A DNA stretch of 64,000 bases, from NCBI RefSeq assembly GCF_001308875.1, contig NZ_KQ465121.1:1-64000 (forward strand). The letters run 5' to 3'. A program made the translations under genes and the position numbers. Numbering within the stretch: position 1 is the first letter of the stretch; each line of letters starts with the position of its first letter. Under the pieces are notes generated by a model. It had not been told where the DNA came from, made no database searches, and worked only from the letters and a program-made list of their open reading frames with translations. Positions 1-7,307 of the stretch are shown here, piece by piece. The stretch is from Lysinibacillus sp. ZYM-1 (lineage in GTDB: Bacteria > Bacillota > Bacilli > Bacillales_A > Planococcaceae).

Positions 1-38
1 GCCCGTAGTGGAAATCAACGGCTTTACTTTATTTCATT

Positions 39-95
39 GTAAAAGAAAAAAGACTGTAGGCAAACTCTCAAATTTTTTGAGTTTGTCTACAGTCT
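39..95 (-). terminator. Rho-independent terminator of the rocB operon
   Basis: Bases 51-67 pair with 79-95 (16 Watson-Crick pairs and one G-U). Read on the minus strand the stem is followed by a T-rich tract, the complement of the A-rich run at 39-50. It lies about 65 bases past the rocB stop and most likely ends the four-gene minus-strand operon. Confidence 0.8.
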
Positions 96-97
96 GA

Positions 98-120
98 GTT
101 GATACTATGAAAGTATCAAC
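98..120. repeat. Short perfect inverted repeat
   Basis: GTTGATACT at 98-106 and AGTATCAAC at 112-120 form a 9-bp stem with a 5-base loop, directly beside the rocB terminator. There is only a weak T tract on the plus side. It may assist termination or be an operator; the sequence does not decide. Confidence 0.5.
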
Positions 121-160
121 TTTATATTGTATTCAATTTGAGATGAAAACATTTATCTAA

Positions 161-1765
161 TTAAATTAGACTTTTTATAAGCGTGTCAATCATAACGGGC
201 ATTTCTTTAAAAGCACTATCTACATGTAATCTTTCTGTTTTTTGATGCGCATCCTTTCCAAATGGTCCTACATTTAAGACAGGACCTTGTAATGCGGTCA
301 TTTCTTTAAATGGAATACTATACGTATCGCCCCATACAGGCGTGTTGCGTTCGAAAGCTAACCACTCATCTGATTCATCTGTATAGTTAACATAACTTAA
401 ATCACAAATTCCATTAAAATAGTGTATTTGCTCCACTTCAATATCAAATGTTTGTGCCGTTTTCTTCATCAATTCAATCGATTTTATTACAAGTGGATGA
501 TTGGACGAATTTATTGCAGGGTAATAAGGTGGTGCATATAACAAAACAGTTGCAGGTGCTAATTCCTGACAACGTATCATGAGTTGATCAACGATGCGTA
601 TTGACTTTTCACGGTCATCCCAAGTGCTATGCTGAAGTACTTGATGTTTGATGGAATTGACTTCTTCAACACCTAACTTTTGGATAGCGTGTTCCAAAAG
701 TGCATCGTATCGTAATACGCTTACTTTCCCCACACCTTGTACTTTTTCTCGTGTACATATTTGCAAATACTGTTCGTTACAAGCAGTCATTGCTTGTAAT
801 GCGACTTGTTCGAATATATCCATTACTTCTGCAGCAGTACGTTTTAATAAAAATACATTATAAAGAGCAGCAGCACGATATGGTGTTTGTGTAGAATATT
901 CCATTTTTAAATCTTTCAGCTGTAAAGATACAGGTAGTGGCGTGCTTTCTCCCAAGTCTGTTTCACGGAAAAGAGGATTCCACTCCATATGCTGTGTCAT
1001 GTAAGAAGCAATGAAATTGGCTGTCATTCCCTTTAAAGGTTCGCCGACATGTGTTTCTTTACCATAAAACAGCGCAGCAGGCATTATTTTACCAATTGTG
1101 CCTGAATAAATATATTCATTGGTATCAGATGGCCCTTGCGAAAAGGACGGTTCACTATTTAAAAATAATTGATAAGTTAAATCATGTTGTTCACGAATTC
1201 TCACAAGCTCAACAACAGCAGCTCTCATCCCCGCTGAATTTACTTCTTCATCTGGGACCGCAGTTAAAATCAGATTAATTGGCCATTGCTCAAAGCTTGC
1301 CTTTTCAATTAGCTGCATGTGTAAAGCCAGTCCCATTTTCATATCCATCGTGCCACGACCAAACAAATAATTGCCTGATTCCAAATCAATTCTAGCTGCA
1401 TCTGGTAAATCCTTTTTGTATTTAGGTTCCATTAGCTTTTTTGTCAATTCCTCAGGAAAAAAAGCTAGTGGTTCTAATTCTCCGTACTCTTCGGTATGCA
1501 CCGTATCAAAATGACTAATTAACACTACCGTTTCTGTTGCTGTAGGATGTTTATATAATGCCGTAACAGCGTTTCTTCCAAGACCTGCATCATGCAATTC
1601 AATGAGCTCTGGACGTTTATCAAAATATGGAAGCGCTAACAATTTATTTTTCAATTTATAGGAAAATTCATTTTCCCCCTCGGTCAATGTTCTACTGTCC
1701 CAGCTGACAATTTCACATAGTAGTGCTCGTAGTTTTTCTGGTGTATTCCACATGTAATGATTCAT
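161..1765 (-). CDS. rocB: RocB-like M20 family deacylase/peptidase
   Basis: This 534-residue protein matches the M20 metallopeptidase family and resembles B. subtilis RocB, a predicted N-deacylase of arginine and ornithine use. The metal-site motif SHFDTVH puts His85 and Asp87 in place. GRGTMDMK carries the bridging Asp141, and PDEEVNS supplies the acidic pair near residue 173. There is no signal peptide, so it is cytoplasmic. ATG at 1765 follows AAAGGAG at good spacing. It is the last gene of a minus-strand operon behind two guanidino hydrolases and a permease, which suggests it removes an acyl or peptide blocking group from an arginine derivative. The substrate is inferred, and RocB itself has no well-established reaction. 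Confidence 0.8.
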   Translation of the reverse strand: MNHYMWNTPEKLRALLCEIVSWDSRTLTEGENEFSYKLKNKLLALPYFDKRPELIELHDAGLGRNAVTALYKHPTATETVVLISHFDTVHTEEYGELEPLAFFPEELTKKLMEPKYKKDLPDAARIDLESGNYLFGRGTMDMKMGLALHMQLIEKASFEQWPINLILTAVPDEEVNSAGMRAAVVELVRIREQHDLTYQLFLNSEPSFSQGPSDTNEYIYSGTIGKIMPAALFYGKETHVGEPLKGMTANFIASYMTQHMEWNPLFRETDLGESTPLPVSLQLKDLKMEYSTQTPYRAAALYNVFLLKRTAAEVMDIFEQVALQAMTACNEQYLQICTREKVQGVGKVSVLRYDALLEHAIQKLGVEEVNSIKHQVLQHSTWDDREKSIRIVDQLMIRCQELAPATVLLYAPPYYPAINSSNHPLVIKSIELMKKTAQTFDIEVEQIHYFNGICDLSYVNYTDESDEWLAFERNTPVWGDTYSIPFKEMTALQGPVLNVGPFGKDAHQKTERLHVDSAFKEMPVMIDTLIKSLI

Positions 1766-1801
1766 AAAAATTCTCCTTTAAATCTAATTCGTTAGAGGTT
1801 T

Positions 1802-3229
1802 TTAACGAATATCTAATGACTCTTCACTTTTATTATCTGTAGTAGCAGTAGGCGCTTTTTTTAATTTCAATTGATAAAAAATCATACAAGCAATAAAGAA
1901 GCCAATGCCATATAATAAGCCAATTCTTTGTGTTGGATCAAATGCTAAAAAAATCAAAATCAATAAACAAAAGACAATGCAAAATATAGGAATTAATGGA
2001 AATAACGGTGTTTTAAACTTTAGATCAGCCAAATTTCCACCAGACTTTATATAACGATAGCGGAACATTAATTGAGAAGCACATATACCCATCCATGAAA
2101 TAGTGACGGATATTCCTGCCACTGACATTAATAAAACAAATACCGCATCTGCTTCCATCACACTTGTTAATAATGATAAGAGAGAGAAAACCATCGTAAA
2201 GATAAGCGCATTTAGAGGAACTTTATTTTTAGTAAGACGCCCAAATAATTTTGGCGCCATTCCCTCCTGTGACATAGAGAATAATAAACGAGTTGACGCA
2301 TACAGACATGAATTACCAACTGATAATATCGCCGTTAAAATAACAAAATTCATAATGCCTGCCGCATATGGTACACCCGCTATATTCATCAACGTCACAA
2401 ATGGACTCTCCATTAGTCCAAGCTCTGACGATGGGAAAATGGCTGATAATACGATAATAGACGCAATATAAAAAACGATAATTCTAAAAAGAATTGTCCG
2501 AATAGCTCTTGGGATATTTTTTTCAGGATTCTCGGTTTCACCAGCTGCAATACCTACAAGTTCTGATCCCTGATAAGAGAAAATAACATTCATCATTGTG
2601 ACAAAAATAATGGAAATACCTGCTGGGAATAAGCCAGACGGTGCTAAATTTGTCATATGAGGTGTTGGACGATCTGCTAACGGAATCAAACCAAAGATAG
2701 CCGCCCCACCTATGATGATAAAGGCAATTACTGCAATTACTTTGATGCTGGCAAACCAAAATTCTGCTTCAGCAAATCCCTTTGTTGTTAAAGCATTTAA
2801 GACAAATAAAAGAACCATAAATACAGCACACCATATCCAAATGGGTACGTCTGGAAACCAATGTTGCATTAAGATTCCGGCAGCTGTAAATTCAACACCT
2901 GCAGTTGCTGCTGATCCGACAAAGTACATCCAGCCTAATGAAAATCCGGCTGAAGGGCTAATGTAACGTGTTGCATATGTTTGAAAGGAACCTGTAACAG
3001 GCATGTAAACAGCTAATTCTCCTAGACAATTCATGACCATAAACAAAATTAAGCCACCAAATAGGTAACCAATAAGCGCACCACCTGGACCAGCTTGATT
3101 GATGGTATAGCCAACATTTAAAAATAATCCTGTTCCGATAACCCCGCCAAGAGAAAGCATTAATAAATGACGACTTTTCATTGAACGGTTTAATTGTTGA
3201 TTGTGAAGTTGATCCCCTTTATCCAACAT
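1802..3229 (-). CDS. APC-family amino-acid permease (arginine/ornithine type)
   Basis: This 475-residue membrane protein has about twelve hydrophobic segments. The first shows the APC signature GGVIGTGLFLNVG near residue 29, as in RocC, RocE and LysP-type amino acid:proton symporters. The N-terminus is short, hydrophilic and cytoplasmic. It lies 37 bases upstream of rocB and downstream of the DDAH gene, with a 13-bp stem-loop in the gap before it. The context points to uptake of arginine, ornithine or a methylated arginine. Specificity cannot be read from the sequence. The Shine-Dalgarno before ATG 3229 (GTAGGGATGG) is weak, so translation may be low or partly coupled. Confidence 0.85.
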   Translation of the reverse strand: MLDKGDQLHNQQLNRSMKSRHLLMLSLGGVIGTGLFLNVGYTINQAGPGGALIGYLFGGLILFMVMNCLGELAVYMPVTGSFQTYATRYISPSAGFSLGWMYFVGSAATAGVEFTAAGILMQHWFPDVPIWIWCAVFMVLLFVLNALTTKGFAEAEFWFASIKVIAVIAFIIIGGAAIFGLIPLADRPTPHMTNLAPSGLFPAGISIIFVTMMNVIFSYQGSELVGIAAGETENPEKNIPRAIRTILFRIIVFYIASIIVLSAIFPSSELGLMESPFVTLMNIAGVPYAAGIMNFVILTAILSVGNSCLYASTRLLFSMSQEGMAPKLFGRLTKNKVPLNALIFTMVFSLLSLLTSVMEADAVFVLLMSVAGISVTISWMGICASQLMFRYRYIKSGGNLADLKFKTPLFPLIPIFCIVFCLLILIFLAFDPTQRIGLLYGIGFFIACMIFYQLKLKKAPTATTDNKSEESLDIR

Positions 3230-3291
3230 CCATCCCTACTTCCCATATATTGTAAAAATACTAAATATTCTGATATTTATAGAACAAAAGC

Positions 3292-3326
3292 ACCCAATCA
3301 ATTTATCTCTTTTAAATTGATTGGGT
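3292..3326 (-). terminator. Intra-operon stem-loop between DDAH and permease genes
   Basis: Bases 3292-3304 and 3314-3326 form a perfect 13-bp stem with a 9-base loop just after the DDAH stop. On the minus strand it is followed by GCTTTTGTTC, a weak T tract. It probably lets only part of transcription into the permease and rocB genes, or it stabilises the upstream message. Confidence 0.55.
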
Positions 3327-3339
3327 TACGGTAGTCTTA

Positions 3340-4101
3340 CTAAAAGCGTAGTGATAAGCAGCTTAAGCCACCATCATGTTTTCTGAATTCAGACATCTCA
3401 AGTTCAATCGTTTGATAGCCTAGGTCGAGTAACTTACGATTGGTTTCTGGGTATCCTGCTGGAATAATAATATAATCATTTACTTGAATACAGTTAGCTG
3501 AGTATTCATTTTCTTTTGGAATAATAATTTTTTCATAGGATTCAAATGCCGGATGATCCACGAACTCACCAGCTAGCACCATACGATTATCTCCTACATA
3601 TGCAATACCAGTTTTTAAATGGAAGAATTCTTTTAATGGGATAATAGTTGCCTCATACCCCTCTTGTTCAACGATTTCCTTAAATTGTTGGGCTCCTTCT
3701 TCATTTGTACGGTCTGAAATTCCTACGTAAAATTTCTTCTCTGCCTGTAATACATCTCCTCCATCAAGCGTTCCAGATCCTTTAATATAATAAATTTTAT
3801 CGTAAAATTGCTTTACAGCAGGTTCGATATCTTCAATTTCACGATTACGAGCAGCAGCTCCAGGATTTGAAATGATTGCAAATTCTGATGTTAAAACAGC
3901 CGTATCCTCTACAAATGTTGAATCAGGAAATGCTTCATTCGCTGGTAATTGTGTCACCTCAACTCCACATTTCTTTAAAGCCTCTACATACTTTTCATGC
4001 TGTTCAAATAATTTTTCTAATATAGGTTTTCCTAAATCACTAGTGGTTAAACCGTTTACGAAACTAGTACCTGGATTTTTAACAATAACATTTTTAAACA
4101 T
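3340..4101 (-). CDS. Dimethylarginine dimethylaminohydrolase (DDAH)
   Basis: This 253-residue protein belongs to the guanidino-modifying superfamily and looks like DDAH, which hydrolyses asymmetric dimethylarginine or monomethylarginine to citrulline plus dimethylamine or methylamine. The family landmarks are all present: FPDSTFVEDT near residue 58 (substrate-binding acids), DGGDV with Asp113, HLKTG with His161, and catalytic Cys248 in GGLSCLSL at the extreme C-terminus. Length and spacing match bacterial DDAH (about 254 residues). It is cytoplasmic with no signal peptide. It follows the arginine deiminase-like gene by 16 bases in the same operon. ATG 4101 follows AAGGAG. Plain arginine deiminase activity cannot be excluded, but the short length favours DDAH. 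Confidence 0.85.
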   Translation of the reverse strand: MFKNVIVKNPGTSFVNGLTTSDLGKPILEKLFEQHEKYVEALKKCGVEVTQLPANEAFPDSTFVEDTAVLTSEFAIISNPGAAARNREIEDIEPAVKQFYDKIYYIKGSGTLDGGDVLQAEKKFYVGISDRTNEEGAQQFKEIVEQEGYEATIIPLKEFFHLKTGIAYVGDNRMVLAGEFVDHPAFESYEKIIIPKENEYSANCIQVNDYIIIPAGYPETNRKLLDLGYQTIELEMSEFRKHDGGLSCLSLRF

Positions 4102-4117
4102 ATTCTTCTCTCTCCTT

Positions 4118-4990
4118 TTATGTTCTTACTACGGGACAAGTCAGGCATGTTGGCCCACCTGTTCCTTTTACAGAAATTTGATCACCTTTATATTCAAATA
4201 CCGTTGCTCCAGCATCAATTAGCTGTTGCTTTGTGGTCGTGTTTCCTTCAGGAATAACGCAAACCCTTGGTGCAAGCGCTAACACATTACAGCCAAGTGT
4301 ATCGTATTCATCCTTAGGTACTTCCAATAACTGAATGCCCTTTTCAATTAGAAGTTGGCGGAAAAATACTGGCATTAAACGGGAATGTACAACCGCTAAA
4401 TCTTTATCCACGATACTAATGAAAGACATTAGATGTAAGCATTCAGCTTCACCTAAATCATGTGGTAGCTGTACAACAATAAACTCATCTACCATTTCAG
4501 CTGTCATTTCTTTTAGCTGACGAATGGCTTCATCGTTTGTTCGATAGCCCCTACCTACAGCAAGAGTTCGATCATCCAACCAAACAATATCTCCTCCATC
4601 TGCTACGGCATCTCCAGTGAGTTCTCCGATTAAGGAAATACCCTTGTCCTGTAAAAATGCTTTGTATACGGATGCTTCTGGCTGTCTTAATTTTTTACCA
4701 GACTTCAATAAAATGGCACCATTCGGCGTAAATTTCACTGGATCATGTGCATAAAGTGAGTCTAATCCCACCACATCTGACATTGGTAAATAATCAATCG
4801 TGTCAACATACTTTTCAAGAATCTCAACAAATTCTGCATATTCATTTAATGCTTCTTCAAAGTTGGGTTCAGATAAGTAATTAAAAGTTTTCCATTCATC
4901 ACTAAGATGATTCTGGCTTTGGAAAGCATCTTTTGGATGTTTTACTATTACGTGTTTTAAAGGTGCATACATTGATGAACAATAATGCAT
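4118..4990 (-). CDS. Arginine deiminase/amidinotransferase-superfamily hydrolase
   Basis: This is a second guanidino-modifying enzyme, about 290 residues, not a duplicate of its DDAH neighbour. Counted from the upstream GTG, visible landmarks are His85-Asp86, DGGDIV (134-139), His189 in CLHLM and Cys285 in GGPTCLTCP. These fit the pentein catalytic set. The usual HxD pair of arginine deiminase reads His-Leu-Met here, so one acid is missing. The size resembles single-domain arginine dihydrolase-type enzymes that release ammonia or urea from arginine. The frame also offers GTG at 4999, but AAGGGG lies 8 bases before ATG 4990, which is preferred. It is the first gene of the operon. The exact substrate is unknown; free arginine is the best guess. 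Confidence 0.75.
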   Translation of the reverse strand: MHYCSSMYAPLKHVIVKHPKDAFQSQNHLSDEWKTFNYLSEPNFEEALNEYAEFVEILEKYVDTIDYLPMSDVVGLDSLYAHDPVKFTPNGAILLKSGKKLRQPEASVYKAFLQDKGISLIGELTGDAVADGGDIVWLDDRTLAVGRGYRTNDEAIRQLKEMTAEMVDEFIVVQLPHDLGEAECLHLMSFISIVDKDLAVVHSRLMPVFFRQLLIEKGIQLLEVPKDEYDTLGCNVLALAPRVCVIPEGNTTTKQQLIDAGATVFEYKGDQISVKGTGGPTCLTCPVVRT

Positions 4991-5002
4991 TCCCTTCACC
5001 CC

Positions 5003-5040
5003 TTTTCCGTGTAGTGGAAAACGTTTCCGTTTAGAGGAAA
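5003..5040. promoter_or_regulatory. Tandem palindromic operators, likely for the IclR regulator
   Basis: Two copies of a TTTCC-N7-GGAAA palindrome lie at 5003-5021 and 5024-5040, with centres 20 bases apart (two helical turns). The junction TGGAAA-ACG-TTTCC at 5015-5028 resembles the TGGAAA-N3-TTTCCA operators known for IclR-family proteins. They sit just downstream of the minus-strand promoter, where a bound repressor would block transcription of the operon. Confidence 0.65.
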
Positions 5041-5052
5041 GTTTATATGAAA

Positions 5053-5081
5053 AATATATGCGTTTTATGTTATACTGTCAA
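5053..5081 (-). promoter_or_regulatory. Sigma-A promoter of the arginine-type operon
   Basis: On the minus strand the -35 is TTGACA (5076-5081) and the -10 is TATATT (5053-5058), separated by exactly 17 bases. The start would fall near 5046, immediately before the tandem palindromes. A consensus-strength promoter with operators downstream implies regulation by repression. Confidence 0.8.
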
Positions 5082-5234
5082 TATATTTAGAAAACTTTTT
5101 ATTTTTAATTTCTTTTTTAAACATCTTCAATTACACCCTGTTAGCATTTGTCCCGATTTTTAAAGATGCGAATCTTCTATATTAGCCACTCTCTTATTGG
5201 GACAAAATCACATCTGTTTAATGAAGTTATGGCT

Positions 5235-5264
5235 TTGCATAAATCCTTATAGGCACGGTAATAT
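5235..5264 (+). promoter_or_regulatory. Possible sigma-A promoter of the iclR gene
   Basis: TTGCAT (5235-5240) and TAATAT (5259-5264) are separated by 18 bases on the plus strand, about 60 bases before the IclR start. Upstream, TTTGTCCC (5147-5154) and GGGACAAA (5199-5206) form an 8-bp inverted repeat with a 44-base gap, which may be another regulatory site. Confidence 0.4.
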
Positions 5265-5321
5265 TGGAACTAGACGTAGATGGAGAATAAAAATAAAATA
5301 GGATAATGGGAGGTGGGACAA

Positions 5322-6065
5322 ATGCAATTATTAGAGCGGGCTATGACTATTGCGAAGGTTTTAGCTTCTGAAGCAAATGACAGTAGCTTGTCCATTTCAG
5401 AGCTTTCAACAAAATGTGATTTACCACTAAGTACTTTACATAGAATTTTAAAGGCGATGATTAAACAAGGAATGATTGAGCAAGATGAGCAAACCAAACA
5501 CTATCGACTGGGGACAATATGGATGGAACTAGGTTTGCAAGTATATGATACGATGGATTATATTAGTAAAATCCGACCTGAGTTAGAGCGATTAGCAAGA
5601 GATGTTGAGGAAAGTGTCTATTTAAGTAAGCCAGCAGGTTTGGACACGATTATTATAGAAAGAATAGACAGCGCTGCCAATCCGATTCGTATTTATGACC
5701 AACTGGGTATTCGTATACCTCTACATATCGGTGCAGCCAATAAAGCTATTCTCGCCTCTATGTCTGCCCCTCAATCTAAGGAAATATTAGAACAACTAGT
5801 AACTAAAGATGAGATGTCTGAATTGGAGGAACAGCTTCGTCAAATTCGGCAACAAGGTTATGCGATTAGCCATGGAGAACGAACTGCTGGTACCTCCTCC
5901 ATTGCAGTTTCCGTCTTGGATGGTTTTGGCGAAGTAATCGGTGCAGTAAGCATCGGCTTCGTCAACTTTAATATCTCTCAAGATCATATTCAAACACTTA
6001 TTGAACGTTTAGTTGATACCGGTAAACGTGTATCAACTAAACTTGGTTACCGAGGAAAAAATTAG
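5322..6065 (+). CDS. IclR-family transcriptional regulator
   Basis: This protein of about 247 residues has an N-terminal winged helix-turn-helix (LSTKCDLPLSTLHRILKAM) and a C-terminal IclR effector-binding domain of about 170 residues. The normal family length is 240-280. GTG 5313 is also in frame, but it lies inside the Shine-Dalgarno GGGAGGTG. ATG 5322, 8 bases downstream of GGAGG, is the likely start. It is divergent from the guanidino hydrolase operon, with tandem palindromes between them, so it most likely controls that operon in response to arginine, a methylarginine or a breakdown product. The ligand is unknown. IclR members can repress or activate; operators downstream of the promoter favour repression here. 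Confidence 0.9.
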   Translation: MQLLERAMTIAKVLASEANDSSLSISELSTKCDLPLSTLHRILKAMIKQGMIEQDEQTKHYRLGTIWMELGLQVYDTMDYISKIRPELERLARDVEESVYLSKPAGLDTIIIERIDSAANPIRIYDQLGIRIPLHIGAANKAILASMSAPQSKEILEQLVTKDEMSELEEQLRQIRQQGYAISHGERTAGTSSIAVSVLDGFGEVIGAVSIGFVNFNISQDHIQTLIERLVDTGKRVSTKLGYRGKN

Positions 6066-6156
6066 AGGGGTTGATTAACTTAAAGAAACTCACTCTAGTT
6101 TTGTTCACCGATTTTGCCTGTAAAGGTTTTTTTCTTGAAAGGTTATGTGAAAACTA

Positions 6157-6185
6157 TTGCACTGAACGCCATCGTATGTTAAATT
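6157..6185 (+). promoter_or_regulatory. Sigma-A promoter of rpmB
   Basis: TTGCAC (6157-6162) and TAAATT (6180-6185) are 17 bases apart, with TG one base before the -10 (extended -10). The leader of about 65 bases contains a GGTAT/ATACC stem-loop and ends in the strong ribosome-binding site AAGGAGGG. Confidence 0.65.
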
Positions 6186-6254
6186 ATTATGGTATGTGAA
6201 ATACCGAACTGAAATAATAATCTTTCAGCTACAACAGTAAGGAGGGAATACAAC

Positions 6255-6443
6255 ATGCCAAAACAATGTGTAATCACTGGACGTAAAGCTCGTACTGGTA
6301 ACAACCGTTCCCACGCTATGAACGCTAGCAAACGTACTTGGGGTGCTAACCTTCAAAAAGTTCGTATCTTAGTTGACGGTAAACCAAAACGTGTATGGGT
6401 TTCTGCTCGTGCATTAAAATCAGGTAAAATCGAGCGCGTTTAA
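6255..6443 (+). CDS. rpmB: 50S ribosomal protein L28
   Basis: This 62-residue basic protein is nearly identical in pattern to B. subtilis L28, including [17 protein letters not shown] and the [12 protein letters not shown] tail. L28 is a late-assembling component of the large ribosomal subunit. Only one cysteine (Cys5) is present, so this is the zinc-free form. ATG 6255 follows AAGGAGGG. It is transcribed alone, with its own promoter and a strong terminator, and converges with spoVM, thiN and rpe, the same relative arrangement as in B. subtilis. Confidence 0.98.
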   Translation: MPKQCVITGRKARTGNNRSHAMNASKRTWGANLQKVRILVDGKPKRVWVSARALKSGKIERV

Positions 6444-6454
6444 TCGCTGCTTCT

Positions 6455-6496
6455 AAAAAATCGATTTCGCATTGAGCGCAAATCGATTTTTTTCTT
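6455..6496 (+). terminator. Terminator of rpmB
   Basis: Bases 6455-6467 pair with 6480-6492 (13 bp, A/T-flanked TCGATTT core), capped by CGC/GCG, and run into a T tract. It starts 12 bases after the rpmB stop. Confidence 0.85.
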
Positions 6497-6516
6497 TGGA
6501 TATAAAACAAAGAATG

Positions 6517-6549
6517 AAAAAATCCGACTACCTTTAGTCGGATTTTTTT
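6517..6549 (-). terminator. Terminator of the spoVM/thiN side, bidirectional
   Basis: Bases 6517-6530 and 6535-6548 form a 14-bp stem with a 4-base loop, flanked by A and T tracts on both sides. It can therefore end transcription arriving from either direction between the convergent rpmB and spoVM genes. The spoVM stop codon (6534-6536) lies inside the loop and stem. Confidence 0.8.
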
Positions 6550-6635
6550 ACTTTCTTATCTTTTTTAAATAGGTTAATACACGTGCGCGTGATACTACTA
6601 ACAAATTTCGGCAATTGGAACGTATATACTTTCAG
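6534..6635 (-). CDS. spoVM: Stage V sporulation protein M (SpoVM), CTG start
   Basis: This tiny gene would be missed by length-filtered and ATG/GTG/TTG-only gene finders. The 33-residue product begins MKVYTFQLPKF, against MKFYTIKLPKF in B. subtilis SpoVM, and is followed by an amphipathic helix with a basic end. SpoVM recognises the convex forespore membrane and anchors the SpoIVA coat base. It lies exactly where spoVM lies in B. subtilis, between thiN and rpmB. The only in-frame start is CTG 6635, about 8 bases after AAGGGGGA. The tail (KKDKKVKKSD) is about 7 residues longer than the 26-residue B. subtilis protein and runs into the terminator stem. The identity rests on motif plus synteny. 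Confidence 0.82.
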   Translation of the reverse strand: MKVYTFQLPKFVSSITRTCINLFKKDKKVKKSD

Positions 6636-6653
6636 GACTCTCTCCCCCTTACG

Positions 6654-7307
6654 CTAATCTATGCTTCTTATCATTAAACATATGCCTCTTGAGAAAGATA
6701 TAGACCCTGAAGTTCCTATTATTTCATTACTTGTAAATCGAGATGTTCCTAAAGAAATTTCTTCTTTCGTTGTTTCATATTTTACTTGTCTCAATGTCAC
6801 ATCTTTAATGGGCTCTTCATGAGCAAAGAAGGACAAGTATCGGTATCGATTATCTGCATAAATAGCATGTGTACCTGGTAGTAAAAATTGCAACATATTT
6901 GTTTGATTGATAATCTTCAACGCAATGTGTGGGTGCTCTTTCTGTAATCGGTAAATGGAACGAACGGCTGCTTCATAATGATCTAAGCGCCCTCCCGTAA
7001 CACCTGTCAAGATAATTTCTTGTGGTGCATAAGTAAATGCTTTGAGCAATGCTAAATCCGTATCTGTTTCATTTTTCTCTTCCTGAAAACGTTGCTGATC
7101 ATTTGTCTGTGCCATCACCAGCTGATATTCCTCTTCTGTTAAAGAATCAAAATCGCCCACAATGGCATGTGGGGTAATCCCATGCTCTATTAAATATAAA
7201 GCCCCACGATCTGCACCAATAAACACAATATCCTGTTGTTGTTGAAACGATGAGAACGAACAAAGTTCTTGTTTTGGACCACCTGCACAAACAACGACCG
7301 TTGTCAT
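6654..7307 (-). CDS. thiN: Thiamine pyrophosphokinase
   Basis: This 217-residue protein transfers pyrophosphate from ATP to thiamine, giving the cofactor thiamine diphosphate. The N-terminal half carries the family motifs FIGADRGALYL and AIVGDFDSL (acidic Mg/ATP site), then DTDLALLKA and TGVTGGRLDH (thiamine and nucleotide contacts). The C-terminal half is the beta-sandwich thiamine-binding domain. Its start overlaps the end of rpe by 4 bases, so the two are translationally coupled, and spoVM follows. This is the same order as B. subtilis yloS. It is soluble and cytoplasmic. Confidence 0.95.
   Translation of the reverse strand: MTTVVVCAGGPKQELCSFSSFQQQQDIVFIGADRGALYLIEHGITPHAIVGDFDSLTEEEYQLVMAQTNDQQRFQEEKNETDTDLALLKAFTYAPQEIILTGVTGGRLDHYEAAVRSIYRLQKEHPHIALKIINQTNMLQFLLPGTHAIYADNRYRYLSFFAHEEPIKDVTLRQVKYETTKEEISLGTSRFTSNEIIGTSGSISFSRGICLMIRSID

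Noticed and set aside
5016..5029. Catabolite-response element (cre)
   Set aside because: The site matches the cre pattern only with three mismatches, including both ends; the tandem IclR-type palindromes explain the sequence better.
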